A DNA stretch of 64,000 nt from Plasmodiophora brassicae (GCA_039704465.1 JASFAU010000003.1:806001-870000), one strand, 5' to 3'. Shown: positions 20,964 to 32,190, counted from the stretch's first letter. Notes: generated by a model from the letters alone, not told the origin. Program-made: numbers and translations.

Positions 20964-22331
20964 TCAGAATTTGATGGATCGAACCTGTGAGTCGTCAATC
21001 TTGCCACCGCGGTACGTGCCTCGTTTCGCTTTGGTTTTCTCGTGGCGGAAACCCTTGCCTCTAGTGACGATCAGCTTCTGGCTAGCCTTGGCACCGTAGG
21101 TCTCACCGAGTTCTTGGATGGCCGCGTAAGTGTTGTCCTTCAATCGTGCATCTTTGTACATGACTTCGTTGCTCTTGACCCGCTGGAATCGCTGACCGGG
21201 TGTGGACTTCGGTCCATCCGCGCTTCCTGGAGACACCGACTTCTTCGGCTTCGACGGCGTGGGCTTTTGTCGTGCCTTTCCTTCTCTTTTGTCGTCGCCT
21301 TCCGATTCCCGCTCTTCACCTTCATCTTCAGACGATTCATCACCATCACTGCTGGAGCTGCTGCTCTCCTCTTCCTTGTCGCTATCATTACTGGAACTGC
21401 TCTCTTCCTCGCTTTCACTGCTGCTTTCCTCCTCATCGCTAGCATCGGTCCCGACAGCAGCCACTTCGCATGCAAAGACCTCGACGGTTGTGGGGTTTTC
21501 GAGGGAACCCGCGCCCGCGTCGGCGCTCTCTTCCTCACTGGAGTCATCGTCCTCGCTGCTGCTGTTGTCACTGCTGCTGCTGGCATCTTGCTCATCTGCA
21601 GCCTCGACTTGCTGGTCGCTATCACTGCTGCTGTCGCTGCTGGAGGAATCATCGTCACTGGATTCCGCCTCCGCACGATCGGGTCCATCTTCATTTTCAC
21701 TGTCACTCTCGCTTTCGCTGGACGATGAGAGCCTGCCGTCACTCGATGCGACCTCAGACTGTGATTCCGCTAAAACAGCGTCATCGGATTCATCGCTGGA
21801 CGATCCCTCCGAATCCTCCTCTTCAGATTCAACTTCGGATTCCGAGCTCATGCCTTCCGCTGCCTCGTTGTCAACGAACATGCCGTCCGCTTCTTCCTCG
21901 GCGCTATCATCGTCATCCTCAGACGAATCGTCCTCATCCGAATCGTCGCTTTCGTCGGTCTCATCATCTTCACCACTTTCCACCTCGTCATCTGACTCCG
22001 ACGATTCGCTTTCCTCGTCACTCTCGTCGACCTTGCCCGCAACCATGAACTTGACGTCTTCGTCATCGTCTTCATCGCTTTCCGTAGATGATGCCTCGGA
22101 TTCCTCGACAACTTTTCGTCTCTTCTGCTTTCGGTCGGCATCATCGCTCGGTGATGGTGACCGGCGCCGCTTGAAGGATTCGAAGACTGCCTCGAGTGGG
22201 ACAGCGCCCTCGGCGTGAACAAGCGACGCGGACGCCTCTTTCTTCAGTTTCGAGGAAGCCTTAGTGTACCCATGGCGTTCCAGGTAGTCAGCAACCAGGC
22301 CGAGCAGTTCAGGTGATTCCTCCTTCGTCAT
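20964..22331 (-). CDS. Nopp140/SRP40-like nucleolar phosphoprotein
   Basis: A single-exon gene of 455 codons from the ATG at 22331. Residues about 8-40 form a LisH-like dimerisation motif (LLGLVADYLERHGYTKAS). A very long acidic Ser/Asp/Glu region (about residues 70-370), with dense casein-kinase-2-type sites, follows. The C-terminal 60 residues match the SRP40/Nopp140 C-terminal domain: PGQRFQRVKSNEVMYKD, AIQELGETYGAKASQKL, TRGKGFRHEKTKAKRGTYRGG. Family members bind box H/ACA and C/D snoRNPs and act in nucleoli and Cajal bodies. The usual Lys/Pro/Ala-rich basic repeats between acidic blocks are reduced here, leaving one nearly continuous acidic tract. Confidence 0.88.
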   Translation of the reverse strand: MTKEESPELLGLVADYLERHGYTKASSKLKKEASASLVHAEGAVPLEAVFESFKRRRSPSPSDDADRKQKRRKVVEESEASSTESDEDDDEDVKFMVAGKVDESDEESESSESDDEVESGEDDETDESDDSDEDDSSEDDDDSAEEEADGMFVDNEAAEGMSSESEVESEEEDSEGSSSDESDDAVLAESQSEVASSDGRLSSSSESESDSENEDGPDRAEAESSDDDSSSSDSSSDSDQQVEAADEQDASSSSDNSSSEDDDSSEEESADAGAGSLENPTTVEVFACEVAAVGTDASDEEESSSESEEESSSSNDSDKEEESSSSSSDGDESSEDEGEERESEGDDKREGKARQKPTPSKPKKSVSPGSADGPKSTPGQRFQRVKSNEVMYKDARLKDNTYAAIQELGETYGAKASQKLIVTRGKGFRHEKTKAKRGTYRGGKIDDSQVRSIKF

Positions 22332-22919
22332 GACGGTGCGCTGAAAGGGTTTGGCCTGCGGTCCTGCGGAGTGCGTGCGGACTGCGGACTCCGGACCCGG
22401 TCGGCGGTCACCGAGACTGCGTCTACTGCAGCCAGGACCCTGGTCAAACCTCGTCAGCCGACATTGTCGCAAGCGCTCGTAACGTTTGCGCCGAAGGCCA
22501 GCTGTCCCTTTTGTACAGGACTGCAAGCTACGCGAAACCAACAAACCACTGCTGATAAAATAATTGGCAGTCAACACGAACACGCCGACGCTGTGTGGTT
22601 CCCAAACAATTTGCTGTTATGCTGGTAGAATGGTATCGCAGCCGGTCACTCGGCGTATTATACCCTTATGGGCCAAGAGAAATCGTACTGACCGTGTTAG
22701 GCTCGTAATGTTCACAACACTATCCAATTCGTACGAAGCGAGTGGATGACGTTGCAAAGTGATTCCGTCTTCAATATATGTATTGGAAGGTCGACAAGCT
22801 ACGCTGGCGAAATCCGACAACCAGTCCGAACACAATGTAATAACGATAATGACGATCATATAATTCTTGACAACCTACAAAAGTCTAAGCGAACACGCCA
22901 GAGCCATCAAGCCACAGAG
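22332..22919. other. Gap without a supported gene
   Basis: This is the upstream region of the Nopp140-like gene and the downstream region of the UBE3D-like gene. It is more AT-rich than its surroundings beyond 22550. No coding pattern, tRNA-like fold or repeat was noticed. Confidence 0.5.
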
Positions 22920-24243
22920 TTAGGAAGACCTTGCTAGGAACCCGACAGAAAGACCGTTCAGCTGACGATCAGGCGGGGGATAGTACTGGTTGCTTCGTTG
23001 CAGCGCAGATGATAGACAAAACCAGAGGTCGGAATCCAGCTCTATCTCCTCGACAATGTCGCGCGACGTAAATGGCGGTATCCTATCAGAAATCAGCCAT
23101 GACACCCCTGCGTAGAAGTAGGCCCGTGTTCTTACGGTTCCGTTGATCGTGGATGCTGGCGAAACAGAACTTTCATAATAGGGGCAAACCGGTATGCATT
23201 GACAGGGAATCGGTTCTTGAGAGTGAAACCCTGACCATCAAAGCTGTACGACGCCCGAATGCAGAACGCATCCCAGTTGATGATCTGCATGCTGATCACG
23301 CCCAGGTCTGGCTGTTGTCGGCAGACGACCTCCGCCAGATAGCACGACCGCGCCTGGCACTTCTGCAGAATCAGCGACGTCACATCCGTTTCGTTGCCGT
23401 ACCAAGAGAAGGCACTCGGCCCGCCCGCCATTTCGTCACTGGCCACCAGGGACCGTTTCCAAAAGCGTATCCCGCCTTCAACGCTGGTGCCAACATGGCA
23501 CCCACACTGTGCACATATGATCCGAGCTGAATCTCTGCACCCATTCGACGTCAGCGGGCAAACGGAACCATGGTGGACAGCGCGTACCCAGCAGCGGCAA
23601 TCGATCCGCCTTGCTCAACGGCGTTATGAGGAACGATGATATCACGAAGACCAACCAAGGCCCTGTCTGCGTCGACACGCTCGTCGACAGGACGATCAGG
23701 TAGCCCGTACGGTCGTTCAATGGTCGACATGGTCTGAGGGTCGCAGACCCACAACTCGGCCGTCTCCATCCAATGCTCAGTCGGCAACGGCATTGCACAC
23801 GACAGCCGGGAGAGGTCAGCCAGAACGCCATGGCACGCTCGACAATGCAGAAGCCGGCCGCTGACACGCATCTCCACTGCAGAAGGCAGGTCCAGATCAT
23901 CGTCGCGTTTCTTGTCGAGCGTGACCGGTACGGTGACAGTGCTAACCGAACCCGCCGAAGGCGTCACCCGGGCACGACACGCATCGATATGACAGTCGAA
24001 CAGGATCGCAGGTGTCGAACCAACCCCCGGCACATCGACACGCATCCGATTCAGCTCATACCGAACGGACGGCGCTGGCCCATGCGGTTTCCACGCCGAT
24101 ATCACCAGCCGCCTGACGTGTGGCAGCTTCTCCACAACGACGTGCAGGTCGTTGCTGCCATTATCCCCGTCCATCCAGCTGGAGCTGCAGTCGACGCCAC
24201 GGACTGCGTAATCCCATTCATAGTCGGACCAGCACCATCCCAT
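22920..24243 (-). CDS. UBE3D-like E3 ubiquitin ligase (HECT-like)
   Basis: Three exons (24243..23588, 23534..23136, 23082..22920) give 405 residues, close to the 389 of human UBE3D. Introns are both 53 nt (GTACGC...GTGCAG and GTAAGA...GATAG). Key family features are a beta-rich N-terminal half, the Cys pair HCRACHGVL, then MPLPTEHWMETAELWVC, a second metal-type pair IICAQCGCHVG restored by the first splice, and a C-terminal block ELDSDLWFCLSSALQRSN...LNGLSVGFL. In animals UBE3D binds cyclin-B-loaded E2 enzymes. The N-terminus is uncertain: an alternative ATG at 24317 lies in another frame. Confidence 0.8.
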
Positions 24244-24401
24244 CGAGCGACGAGCGGTAGTGAATCCCCACGGTTGGCCGCGTTGGGGTCATCACGGGGC
24301 CGCCCGCTCCATCCCATCAGTCGTCAGTGTAGGCAGGGCCCCTGCTGGTCCGTTTATATACGTGCTCTGACGTCAGCCATCTGAATGAAACCCGGAGTCC
24401 T

Positions 24402-25446
24402 TTAAGGTCGCAGGCGAGGATGGGATTGGATCCATCCGGATAGGAGCACCTGCGCCGTTGCTATCGTTGTCGCAGCGCCACGCGCGGTGGATAATTCCGG
24501 GTTCAGCTCGACGATATCGAGATGGCACAGGCCCCTGTAGGCGCGACTGTTCGCCCACTGCAGAACGGTGGCGACCTGCTGTGGCGTTAGGCCATCGGGC
24601 ACCGGGGTCCCGGTTGCCGGTGCAAATTTCGGGTCCATCGAATCGACGTCCAACGATATGTGCAACGGGAAATCGAATGCCGTCGCCGAAGGTGATCCCC
24701 ATTTCGAGTCGACATCGGCCAGGATGGCGTCCATCCCTCGCTCCAGGATTTCGTCCGCATAGTACACGAACCCACCCGCCTGCCTGATTGCCTCCAGTCG
24801 AACCAGCTCGGCGTCGTCCTGCGAGCGACAGTGTTAAACGCAGGCCTGGCTGTGAGCATACGTGGGCCCTCACGATCGATCTGAGGCCGATGTAGAGGAT
24901 TTCGTGGGGCTCAATGCATGTCGGCAGCTGGAACCCGTCAACGAGGTTCATCAGGTGTGCCACCGGCATTCCATGACAGTTGCCGCTCATCGTTGTCTGC
25001 GGAACAACGTTAGGATGGGGCGCGCGTTGTCCAGCGACGCTGGGGCTCCTTACGTTGGGCGTGTTGATGTCCGGGTGGGCATCGATCCAGATCAGACGCG
25101 TCGTCGGGTGCCGCCATTTCGTGGCAGCGACGGTGCCCACTGACACAGTGTGGTCGCCGCCGAGGCACAGCAACGGGACGTCGTCCGCGTTGGCGGCCTT
25201 CGCCGCCTTGTCCAAAGCACAGCCAATGTTCCTCGAGAGAATCATGGCCCCGTTGATTGGGTTCCCGAACTTACGCTGGTCACGGAAGTCAACGAATGTG
25301 GCGCCCGACAGGTTCACATCGCCTGCCAATGCAATCCATCCGGAATCGACGCCCGCCTTCGTCTGCCCCTGATGGCAGGCGGCCAACGCCACGACAAGGG
25401 GCTTGCCGCCGACAGCATCGTCGCTCAGTGCACCGTAGGCGCTCAT
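24402..25446 (-). CDS. Arginase
   Basis: Hydrolyses L-arginine to ornithine and urea. Three exons (25446..25054, 24996..24874, 24818..24402) give 310 residues, the normal size. Introns are 57 and 55 nt (GTAAGG...CCGCAG, GTGAGG...CTCGCAG). All manganese ligand motifs are visible: LGGDHT, WIDAHPDINTP followed after splicing by TTMSGNCHGMP, and SLDVDSMDPKFAPATGTPVPDGL. The conserved LDIVELNPELS motif follows near the C-terminus. The N-terminus lacks an obvious targeting peptide, so it is probably cytosolic. Confidence 0.95.
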
Positions 25447-25667
25447 CTGTACTGGGACCCGTTTCTCGATTGTTCCCGATTCGACAGCGCTGACACGACT
25501 GACAATCCGAGCATGTACGGCGAGACACCAGCACCTGAGACGATTCCCCCCGTTAGGTACCTCGTTGTCCGTTGTCGACCAGACCTTGATCGGGGTACCC
25601 TAGACGGTACAGTGGTAAATTCTCGTTTGCCGACCCAAACCTGAAGAAGCGGCGACGCCTGCCGCCC

Positions 25668-26297
25668 ATGTCGTCGTCATCCATATTCGTGCGGGGTCGC
25701 GAGCACGACGAATGTTGGGGCCCGTTTCGGACATCGCGACGCGCGGCCGGGTCGACAACCTCTCGCGCACCCGTATCGAACGTCCTGGATCCGATCCGAT
25801 CGACACGAACACGCCTGCCGGGCATTCAGAAGGCGCCAACCAGCACGGCGCGTCGGACGGCATGCACGCTGCCCGCCCTGACGAACCGGAACGAGAACGC
25901 GGTGGCTAACGGCGCCCTCTCGGTGTCAACAGTGACCTTCGCCAAGCGGTTATCCCGACGCGATCAACTCACCAAGCGGCCGTCACGGCCGGGTCAGTCG
26001 ACGCCGGCCGTCGACTCCCCCGTCGACAACTTCCGGGCGCTCTACGAACGGCTCTACGAGCACTTCCGGTCGTACGACCCCGGCGAGTTCGGGTTCCTGC
26101 GCCCGACCCAGCTGAAGGACGCACTCGGCGCCCTGACCGGCCGCCTACAGCTGTCGCCCGACACCATGCGGAACGTCGTCCGCTCGTGCGACCTGCATGG
26201 CACCGGGCACATCAACTACCACCACGCCGCCCAGTGCGTCGCCCTGTTCCTCATGGAACGGTGCCCCATCGCCGACGTGCCAGTAAAACCCATCTGA
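25668..26297 (+). CDS. EF-hand-like protein with disordered N-terminus
   Basis: A single frame of 209 codons from the ATG at 25668. The first 110 residues are Arg/Thr/Pro-rich and low in complexity. Residues about 125-205 are helical with the layout of a calmodulin-type EF-hand pair: FRSYDPGEFGFLRPTQLKDAL and then VRSCDLHGTGHINYHHAAQCV, in which the second loop DLHGTGHINYHH is a plausible but degenerate calcium loop. A loss of strong calcium binding is likely. The long N-terminus could contain a false start; the next ATG in frame is far downstream. Confidence 0.6.
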   Translation: MSSSSIFVRGREHDECWGPFRTSRRAAGSTTSRAPVSNVLDPIRSTRTRLPGIQKAPTSTARRTACTLPALTNRNENAVANGALSVSTVTFAKRLSRRDQLTKRPSRPGQSTPAVDSPVDNFRALYERLYEHFRSYDPGEFGFLRPTQLKDALGALTGRLQLSPDTMRNVVRSCDLHGTGHINYHHAAQCVALFLMERCPIADVPVKPI

Positions 26298-26467
26298 ACC
26301 TGCACACGTCGGATTGTGGTCGTCGACCTCCTTAGTCGCTATCGATGTAGTCCGCATCCGCTGGTTGGAGTTCGTTGTGCAGGTCGGCGGGAACGTGATG
26401 AGTGATGACCGTCAGGTCGGCGGGGGCCTGCGGTCCAGAGCACAAAAAGGTGGTCGCGGGTGTGGTG

Positions 26468-26698
26468 ATGGACGGCGGCGACGGGGGTGACAAGCGGCGA
26501 TGGGTGGCGCCGGACCTGCAGGCGGACCTGTCGGCGAGCGGCGAGCGCGTGCGTTCGATGCAGGTGGAGGAGTTCCTGCAGGAGCAGGTCCGCGTGCAGA
26601 AGGAGCTGCTGCGCGACCAGGCGAAGGAGGCCTGCCGGCAGATTCGCGCCCAGGCGGACGCGTTCCGACGGCAGCACGACCCGGATGGGCCCCGATGA
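26468..26698 (+). CDS. Small coiled-coil protein
   Basis: Open frame of 76 codons from the ATG at 26468 (an in-frame ATG at 26405 would add 21 residues). Residues about 25-68 are one charged amphipathic helix (MQVEEFLQEQVRVQKELLRD, then QAKEACRQIRAQAD). Size and composition resemble small assembly factors or subunits, but no family is recognised. Confidence 0.5.
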   Translation: MDGGDGGDKRRWVAPDLQADLSASGERVRSMQVEEFLQEQVRVQKELLRDQAKEACRQIRAQADAFRRQHDPDGPR

Positions 26699-26783
26699 TG
26701 AGCAGTAGTAGTATACATTCACCGTTGTGACGGTCGCAATCGCCCGAACGGGTCGCGCCAGCGCCCCCATCGTCGTCGTAGAT

Positions 26784-27018
26784 ATGCGGCAGGCCAGCAA
26801 GACGCAGGTACGCTGGTCGACAGGGAGGAGCACGGTTCGTATGCCAGATTGCTGACGGGACACGAAAGACGGAGGCGTGCCTGCGACGGGTGTTCGATGC
26901 GAACGTGATCAAGGATTTGCTGTACTTCGAGACGGCCGTGTTCGTCGAGGCCAGGTCGCTGCAGCCGAAAGGTGTGCATCGAAACAGCCCACACATGGGA
27001 CGATGGCCCATGCGGTAA
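26784..27018 (+). CDS. Two-exon microprotein (57 residues)
   Basis: Exons 26784..26807 and 26869..27018 are separated by a typical 61-nt intron (GTACGC...CGAAAG). The product contains an amphipathic helical core (CLRRVFDANVIKDLLYFETA) and a basic tail. It is shorter than the limits of most gene finders. Support is the intron pattern and amino-acid composition only, so a longer upstream exon or a chance frame cannot be excluded. Confidence 0.4.
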
Positions 27019-27096
27019 TGTGTGCTGGCTGCAGGCTACTTTGTCTTCATGGTCTGCAGATCAGGCATGTTCATCGTCCAGATCGACGAGGTGAAG

Positions 27097-28632
27097 ATGA
27101 CTGCCATCGGTGATGCTATTGCCGTTTCGTGCAAACCAACGCTGGCCTCACTGTTTGCGTTTGTCAGATAAGGCAGTATTCGTCCCCTTCCTCAACACGA
27201 CGGTAAAGGGCCGTATATCGTTCGATACTGGGGAGTGTTTGACAGTCTGTCTGTCAGGCTGTCGAACGGCTACAGGATAACGCAAAGTTCCTCGAGGACG
27301 CTGTTGCTCGAGACTCCCAGCATATTCGCCTGTCGGTGGATGACCAGGTCGCCGTGCCTGACACGGCCGATTTCTACACATTCTTCGCCGATACACACCT
27401 TTTCGCTCACCTGCATGCGGCATGGATCTCGGCTCGCGTCCAACAAGCGTGGCCGTCGCTCTACGACGCGTCTTTATGCAGAGCGGCGTTCAACCTTGAT
27501 GCATCGGCTTCCATACAGCTGTTCAATGCCATGCTGGCAAGGCTGAGCGGATCGGACGCGTCTCTCGAGAAAGCGTTCGTCTTCGAAGAATTCGCCATGG
27601 TCCTCGGCGCCAATACCGACTTCAAACGGCACGCTTTCCAGGTATGCCAGTGCCGTTGGTTGTATCGGGCGCCCGTTCAACGTTGTGTTTGCACAGTCGT
27701 CCGAGTTCCAGGTTCAGGTGCTGAACGCTTTAAAGTCGGCGCACCAGATTCGTGCCAGCAGGCTGCTCGAGGCGTCGACTGACATGATTACGGAGGACGC
27801 CGTACAAACCCACGAAGCCGGCCTGTCCCTTTACGCTGGCGTCCTGCTCACGCTGTTCCAACTCTTCAGTGGCGGTGCAACCGTGCCTGAGCGTGTCGAT
27901 ATGTTCCAGAACACAAGCGTTTTCAAGGTCGAAACGTTCGTGACGGCATTGCTGTGCCTGTCCAGTGAGGAGATACCACCAGCGGATAACGTGCAGGTGG
28001 CAACGCCATCTCCGGCGACATCGCCGCCACCCTTGACGCGAGTGCCATCACCTCGGCTCAGGATGCCTCTTGCTTTGCCTCGCGTACCGTCGCCGATTCG
28101 CTTCTCGCTCGCTAACGACGACACTGTCACGATTCGTGAAGAGCAGATGTCGGTGGGCATGAAGAAGATCACTGAGGTCGACCACCTGCAATCCGCTGTC
28201 TTATTCGAACTGTTCCGGTACCTGGACGTGGTTCCTCATATAGCGACACCGGGTCGCGGCCCGGTCGTATCGCTGCCCGACTCGGGAGCGCTGGTCAGGA
28301 TCGTGGTCGACATGCCCGAGTTCTGTGACAAGCGCGTACCGCGATGGTTCGCCCGGATCCCGCATCTGCTTCGAGTGCCCGCTGCCCCACATCATGGCTG
28401 CCTGTTGTACATGCATGCCAGCAACCTGCTAACCATCTGCCAAGCATCTCCAGCAGCGCGGGACATCATCCGCAAGCAGTGCTTTGCTGAAATTCAGTTG
28501 CTGGGCGGCGGCCTGGCGGGGCGACGCGCCGCTACGAAAGACGACACGTTCTTCTATGCCCTGGGCAAATCCACTGTCCAGACACTTCTCGACGAGATCC
28601 TCAACGACGTCGCGATTAACGCTGTCAATTGA
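27097..28632 (+). CDS. Hypothetical helical protein
   Basis: Four exons (27097..27109, 27168..27202, 27276..27641, 27697..28632) give 449 residues; introns 58, 73, 55 nt. The tiny first exon (MTAI plus one base) is inferred from frame and splice signals and is the weakest part. The N-terminal 230 residues and C-terminal 150 residues are helical. Between them is a Pro/Ser-rich linker with repeats of RVPSP type (PLTRVPSPRLRMPLALPRVP), which could be phosphorylated or bind SH3-like partners. I do not recognise the family. Confidence 0.65.
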
Positions 28633-28690
28633 TGTACTGTGCAAATACAGAAATACTCGATAGGGAAGGAGATGGTGTGTCGATCGAAGG

Positions 28691-30339
28691 CTATTGGGCT
28701 GGTTGATCTCTCGCAACAGCAAGGCCGACAAGGGCATCGCACAGCGTTGCCACAGCAGCTTCGTCATGAGGATTCGCCACTGCCGGAGCATGAGACGAAG
28801 GAGGCTCCGATGCCGATGGTATCCCGGCGTCGCCAGCAGCGGCCACTGTGGAAGCTTGCGCCTCAGTACTTAGGCCAATCGATGATTTCATAGAATCGAT
28901 CTGAGCAAGCAGTGTGGCGGCTCTTGAGTCAACTGTTGTGACCGTGTCGCTCAATGGATGGGGCTCATCGAAACACGACCAGAACGGTAGGTGGACGGTT
29001 CGGACGGATGCAATCATTTCGTCCACTTCCGCTTGCATCAAAAGCTGCTTGCGAGTCTTCGATTTCCCATTCTGCGCGGGGGAATCCGTACTGACAGCGC
29101 CATCGAGAAGTACACCAAGACAGGCTGCGGAACAATTTGCAATCGCTTGAACATTGTAGCCGCCCTCGAGGGCCAGGACGATACGAGAGCATACGGGGAT
29201 CAGCATGGACAGCATCTGGGAGAATCCTTTCGGGGTAACGCTCATTCCGCCTAGTGGATCGCCATCGCATGCGTCGAACCCGGCAGATACGATGATAAGC
29301 TGGGGTTTGAACTCGTTTGCAATCGGGAGAAACACCTTCTGGAAGACTTCCAGGTAGGCGGCGTCGCCCATTCCGCCACGAGGAAGCGGGACGTTGACAG
29401 TGTACCCAAGCGCGGGCCCTTTCCCGATGTCATCGACCCCACCAGAGCAGGGGTAGAAGCCGGACCCTCGGTGGATACTCTGAAACAGAACCCTGTCGTT
29501 GCCAGCGAAGATGTCTTCCGTACCTGATTCTACAGTCAATACATGCTTCGAGTGTGGCGACATTCATCTAGCACCATTTCCGTGGTGGACGTCCCAGTCC
29601 ACGATGAGAATGCGCTGGACTTCAGGATACCGCTCTTGGATGACGTTTGCTAACGTCAGAATCAGTAAAATCCAGGCGGCGAGTTCGGGACGGAGGCACG
29701 AACCGGCAACAGCGACATTGTTGAAGAGGCAGAAGCCCATCGGACCATCCAGACCGGCATGGTGGCCAGGGGGCCTCATGACCGAAAACCCATTTGCAAG
29801 TTCACCGAGGACGACACGTTCGCATAAATCAATGAGGCCACCAGCGGCTAGCAGCTGATCGAAATGTCAACGGAACCGGTACCATCCGAATGCAACAGCA
29901 TTACCGCTGCCGTTCGCGTCCCAGGACAGACATACGTGTCAGGATCAACGTAGCGGAAAGGCTCCTCTTCAGTGTACGGATGCGCTGTACACACACGTCG
30001 CTCAGCATTGTACGGCGTCGGATGATGGATGCACTGACAATCGCTGTCCATGACGACCGCAATGTGCTCCGAGGTATGCGTCAAGGCAAGCTCGTCATAC
30101 TCCGCACATCGCGCTGGGATTCGCACGCACCGCTCCGCAAGACCAAGCCTCGACAAGGTCTCCTGCATCGCCAATCGTTACAACATCCCGTCCAGGGGGG
30201 GGCGTGACAGTTCCCTCGCTGATACCCAGATCACTATAGTGCGTGTCGGGCGCTCCACGTGCCCTTCCCGGGCCGGCAGGCAATGCCGGGCGCACCTGTC
30301 GTCGTAGACGATACCCGTTGCGCCGGCCGGCGCCGCCAT
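28691..30339 (-). CDS. Class II (Hda1-type) histone deacetylase
   Basis: Removes acetyl groups from lysines using zinc. Five exons (30339..30226, 30162..29905, 29854..29704, 29649..29575, 29523..28691) give 476 residues; introns 63, 50, 54, 51 nt. Splicing restores every family block: [99 protein letters not shown], then [15 protein letters not shown] and LALEGGYN. Zinc ligands (DWDVHH, DACDGDP) and the catalytic His pair are intact. A C-terminal tail of about 150 residues, Ala/Ser/Pro-rich, is lineage-specific. No zinc-finger ubiquitin-binding domain is present. Confidence 0.93.
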
Positions 30340-30498
30340 CCCACGCCCGCCGCAGTTCGTCAAATGACGCCACGGCGAGCGGCGTGCCGCGACTGAGGGC
30401 TGCACACGTCTGTGCGCCCGTTCCACACTGAATTCACTGCGGGCCTGGCGGCGTGGCGCCATTCGTGTATTGCTGGGAGGAGGAGCAGCAGGCCATCA

Positions 30499-31014
30499 TC
30501 AGTGGCCATGGCCGGCGGCGGCCTCCGAGTCGTCGCCCTTGTGGTGCCAGGCGGTCTTCCAGTTCTCACCGGCTTCCTGCGCGGCGACCTTCTCCTTGCA
30601 GTGCTTGTCGAACAGCGAGCAAACGTCGCCGTGCTTCCACGGGAACGCCTTCTTGCGAATGTTGAGGTACCTGCTGTCGGCGTAAGCATACCGCGTGGCG
30701 TCGACGGCGATCGTATATCTACGCCAGGTCGGGCTTTTCGAAATGCTCTTCATGCGACATTTCGTGAGCGAAAACGTACGCTCCATATGCACCTACGACT
30801 GTGGACCGAATCCGTCAGCGATACGCGCAATCGGCACCGTGGTTGGTCAGCAGCGTACGCGGGAACCCGAAAAACATCGTGATGCGCTTCCACATCGCCG
30901 ACCCGGCTGTGGTGACATCAACCCTCAGCGTACCGTTGCGATAGGCGCACTCCTGTCCCAGGACGTACGGTCGAGATGGGCGGTGCCGAACAAGAGCTTG
31001 CCCAGGCGGGTCAT
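30499..31014 (-). CDS. Cytochrome c oxidase subunit VIa
   Basis: Mitochondrial inner-membrane subunit of respiratory complex IV. Four exons (31014..30969, 30906..30838, 30798..30723, 30673..30499) give 121 residues; introns of 62, 39 and 49 nt include one of the shortest here. The spliced protein shows the family order: SAMWKRITMFFGFPRTLLTNHVVGAY (membrane segment), HEEHFEKPDLARYLNIRKKAFPWKHGD (the conserved YLNIR...FPW-GD block), then SLFDKHCKEKV. The tail is Gly/His/Ala-rich (EAAAGHGH). The cysteines in DVCSLFDKHC replace the usual TLFHN region. Confidence 0.85.
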
Positions 31015-31361
31015 GACTGCCTAGATAGCCCGCGACGATGCTGTGATCTGCTGTCTCGCCACACCCTGCGGCCGGGAACCCCCCAAAAAACTATTCTCAC
31101 CCGGGGTAACGCCCAGACAAGAAGGGCTGCCAGTCAGTCAGTGCATTCTCTGCGCCTGCTTTCCAGATTGTTCCCGCCCGTCCGCGATGATGCCCCACGT
31201 TTGACTGGTATCGTGATTCAGCTCGCACCTGTGCAGCCACCATGCACGCGGGCAGGTGTCGGGCAAGGCGCGCCCCAGGAACGTGACTCACGGTGGTAGT
31301 GGTGAATCACCCCGGGCAGGGTGGTCCCGATGGTCGGCATTCGCGATACGACGACGACACA

Positions 31362-32051
31362 ATGGCAGGCGATTTGAACGAAAATGCGGACGTGGCCGGA
31401 AGACATAACGAGGCAGTGATGCAGGCTGCGGATGAGTTGCTGGAAAAGGAGACCCGGCTGACGCAGGCGATTGTGTCGTCCGTTGGCTCTGCGAGGCGGT
31501 TCGCCCGAGGGGACGGCAACGACAATGAGCCCGCAGTGTACAAGCAGATGGAGACGTTGGCATCGGCTGTGGAGGCCAGCGTGAAACTGGCTGGGTGCCT
31601 GAACGAGAAGAAACGGCCAATCGACATGCGTCACGTGAAGGCGCTAGCGGATTCCTTCGTCGACGTTATCGACGCTGCGAAGAATGCCCAGATGGATGGC
31701 CCCAGGATGCGTATTAACGAAACGTTCATGGCGATCCACAGGGCCCGACAGGAGGCCATGGATCTGGCTGGAGCTGAACAGGAGTATCCTGTGGTTCTCG
31801 ATTGCGCCAACAAGTTGGCGGCCACACTTGCCGAATTGAAAACCGTTGAGATCGACCCTCTCGAACGAGGCCTCTCGCGCGTCGATGATGGCATCGAATG
31901 CATTCGCTGGCTGGCCATAGCCCTAGCTGTCCGTATCGACCTCCAGAACAACGCTTCTGCCGATGCTGGAGTGCAAGCCAACATCCCGTTGTCGGGCAAG
32001 GCCGGTTTCCTTTCCCGTATCGGAAGGAAATGGTGCTGGTGCTGCACCTGA
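31362..32051 (+). CDS. All-helical hypothetical protein
   Basis: Single frame of 229 codons from the ATG at 31362. Almost the whole protein is predicted amphipathic helix with Ala/Leu/Val heptads (ETLASAVEASVKLAGCLNEK, LDCANKLAATLAELKTVE), so it probably folds as a helical bundle. The C-terminus KWCWCCT could be lipidated or redox active. I do not recognise the family. It lies 347 bp from the start of the divergent COX6A gene; the region between holds nothing recognisable. Confidence 0.65.
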   Translation: MAGDLNENADVAGRHNEAVMQAADELLEKETRLTQAIVSSVGSARRFARGDGNDNEPAVYKQMETLASAVEASVKLAGCLNEKKRPIDMRHVKALADSFVDVIDAAKNAQMDGPRMRINETFMAIHRARQEAMDLAGAEQEYPVVLDCANKLAATLAELKTVEIDPLERGLSRVDDGIECIRWLAIALAVRIDLQNNASADAGVQANIPLSGKAGFLSRIGRKWCWCCT

Positions 32052-32190
32052 ACTTATATACAATTTCAAACTTGTACCAGGATGCTCTAGGTCCGATTCA
32101 CGTAGCATGTTCTCTCCGCTGCGTTCACGACCTCACGGTTCTGCCGCTCAATACATATTGCATTGGTATAATGTAGAGGGGTTCCGGCGG

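Noticed and set aside
20140..21099. Thr-rich plus-strand frame
   Set aside because: Antisense of the RS-domain gene; Arg/Ser codons read backwards give Thr/Asn.
21202..22218. Plus-strand frame of almost pure Ser/Leu
   Set aside because: Antisense of the acidic Ser/Asp/Glu tract of the Nopp140-like gene.
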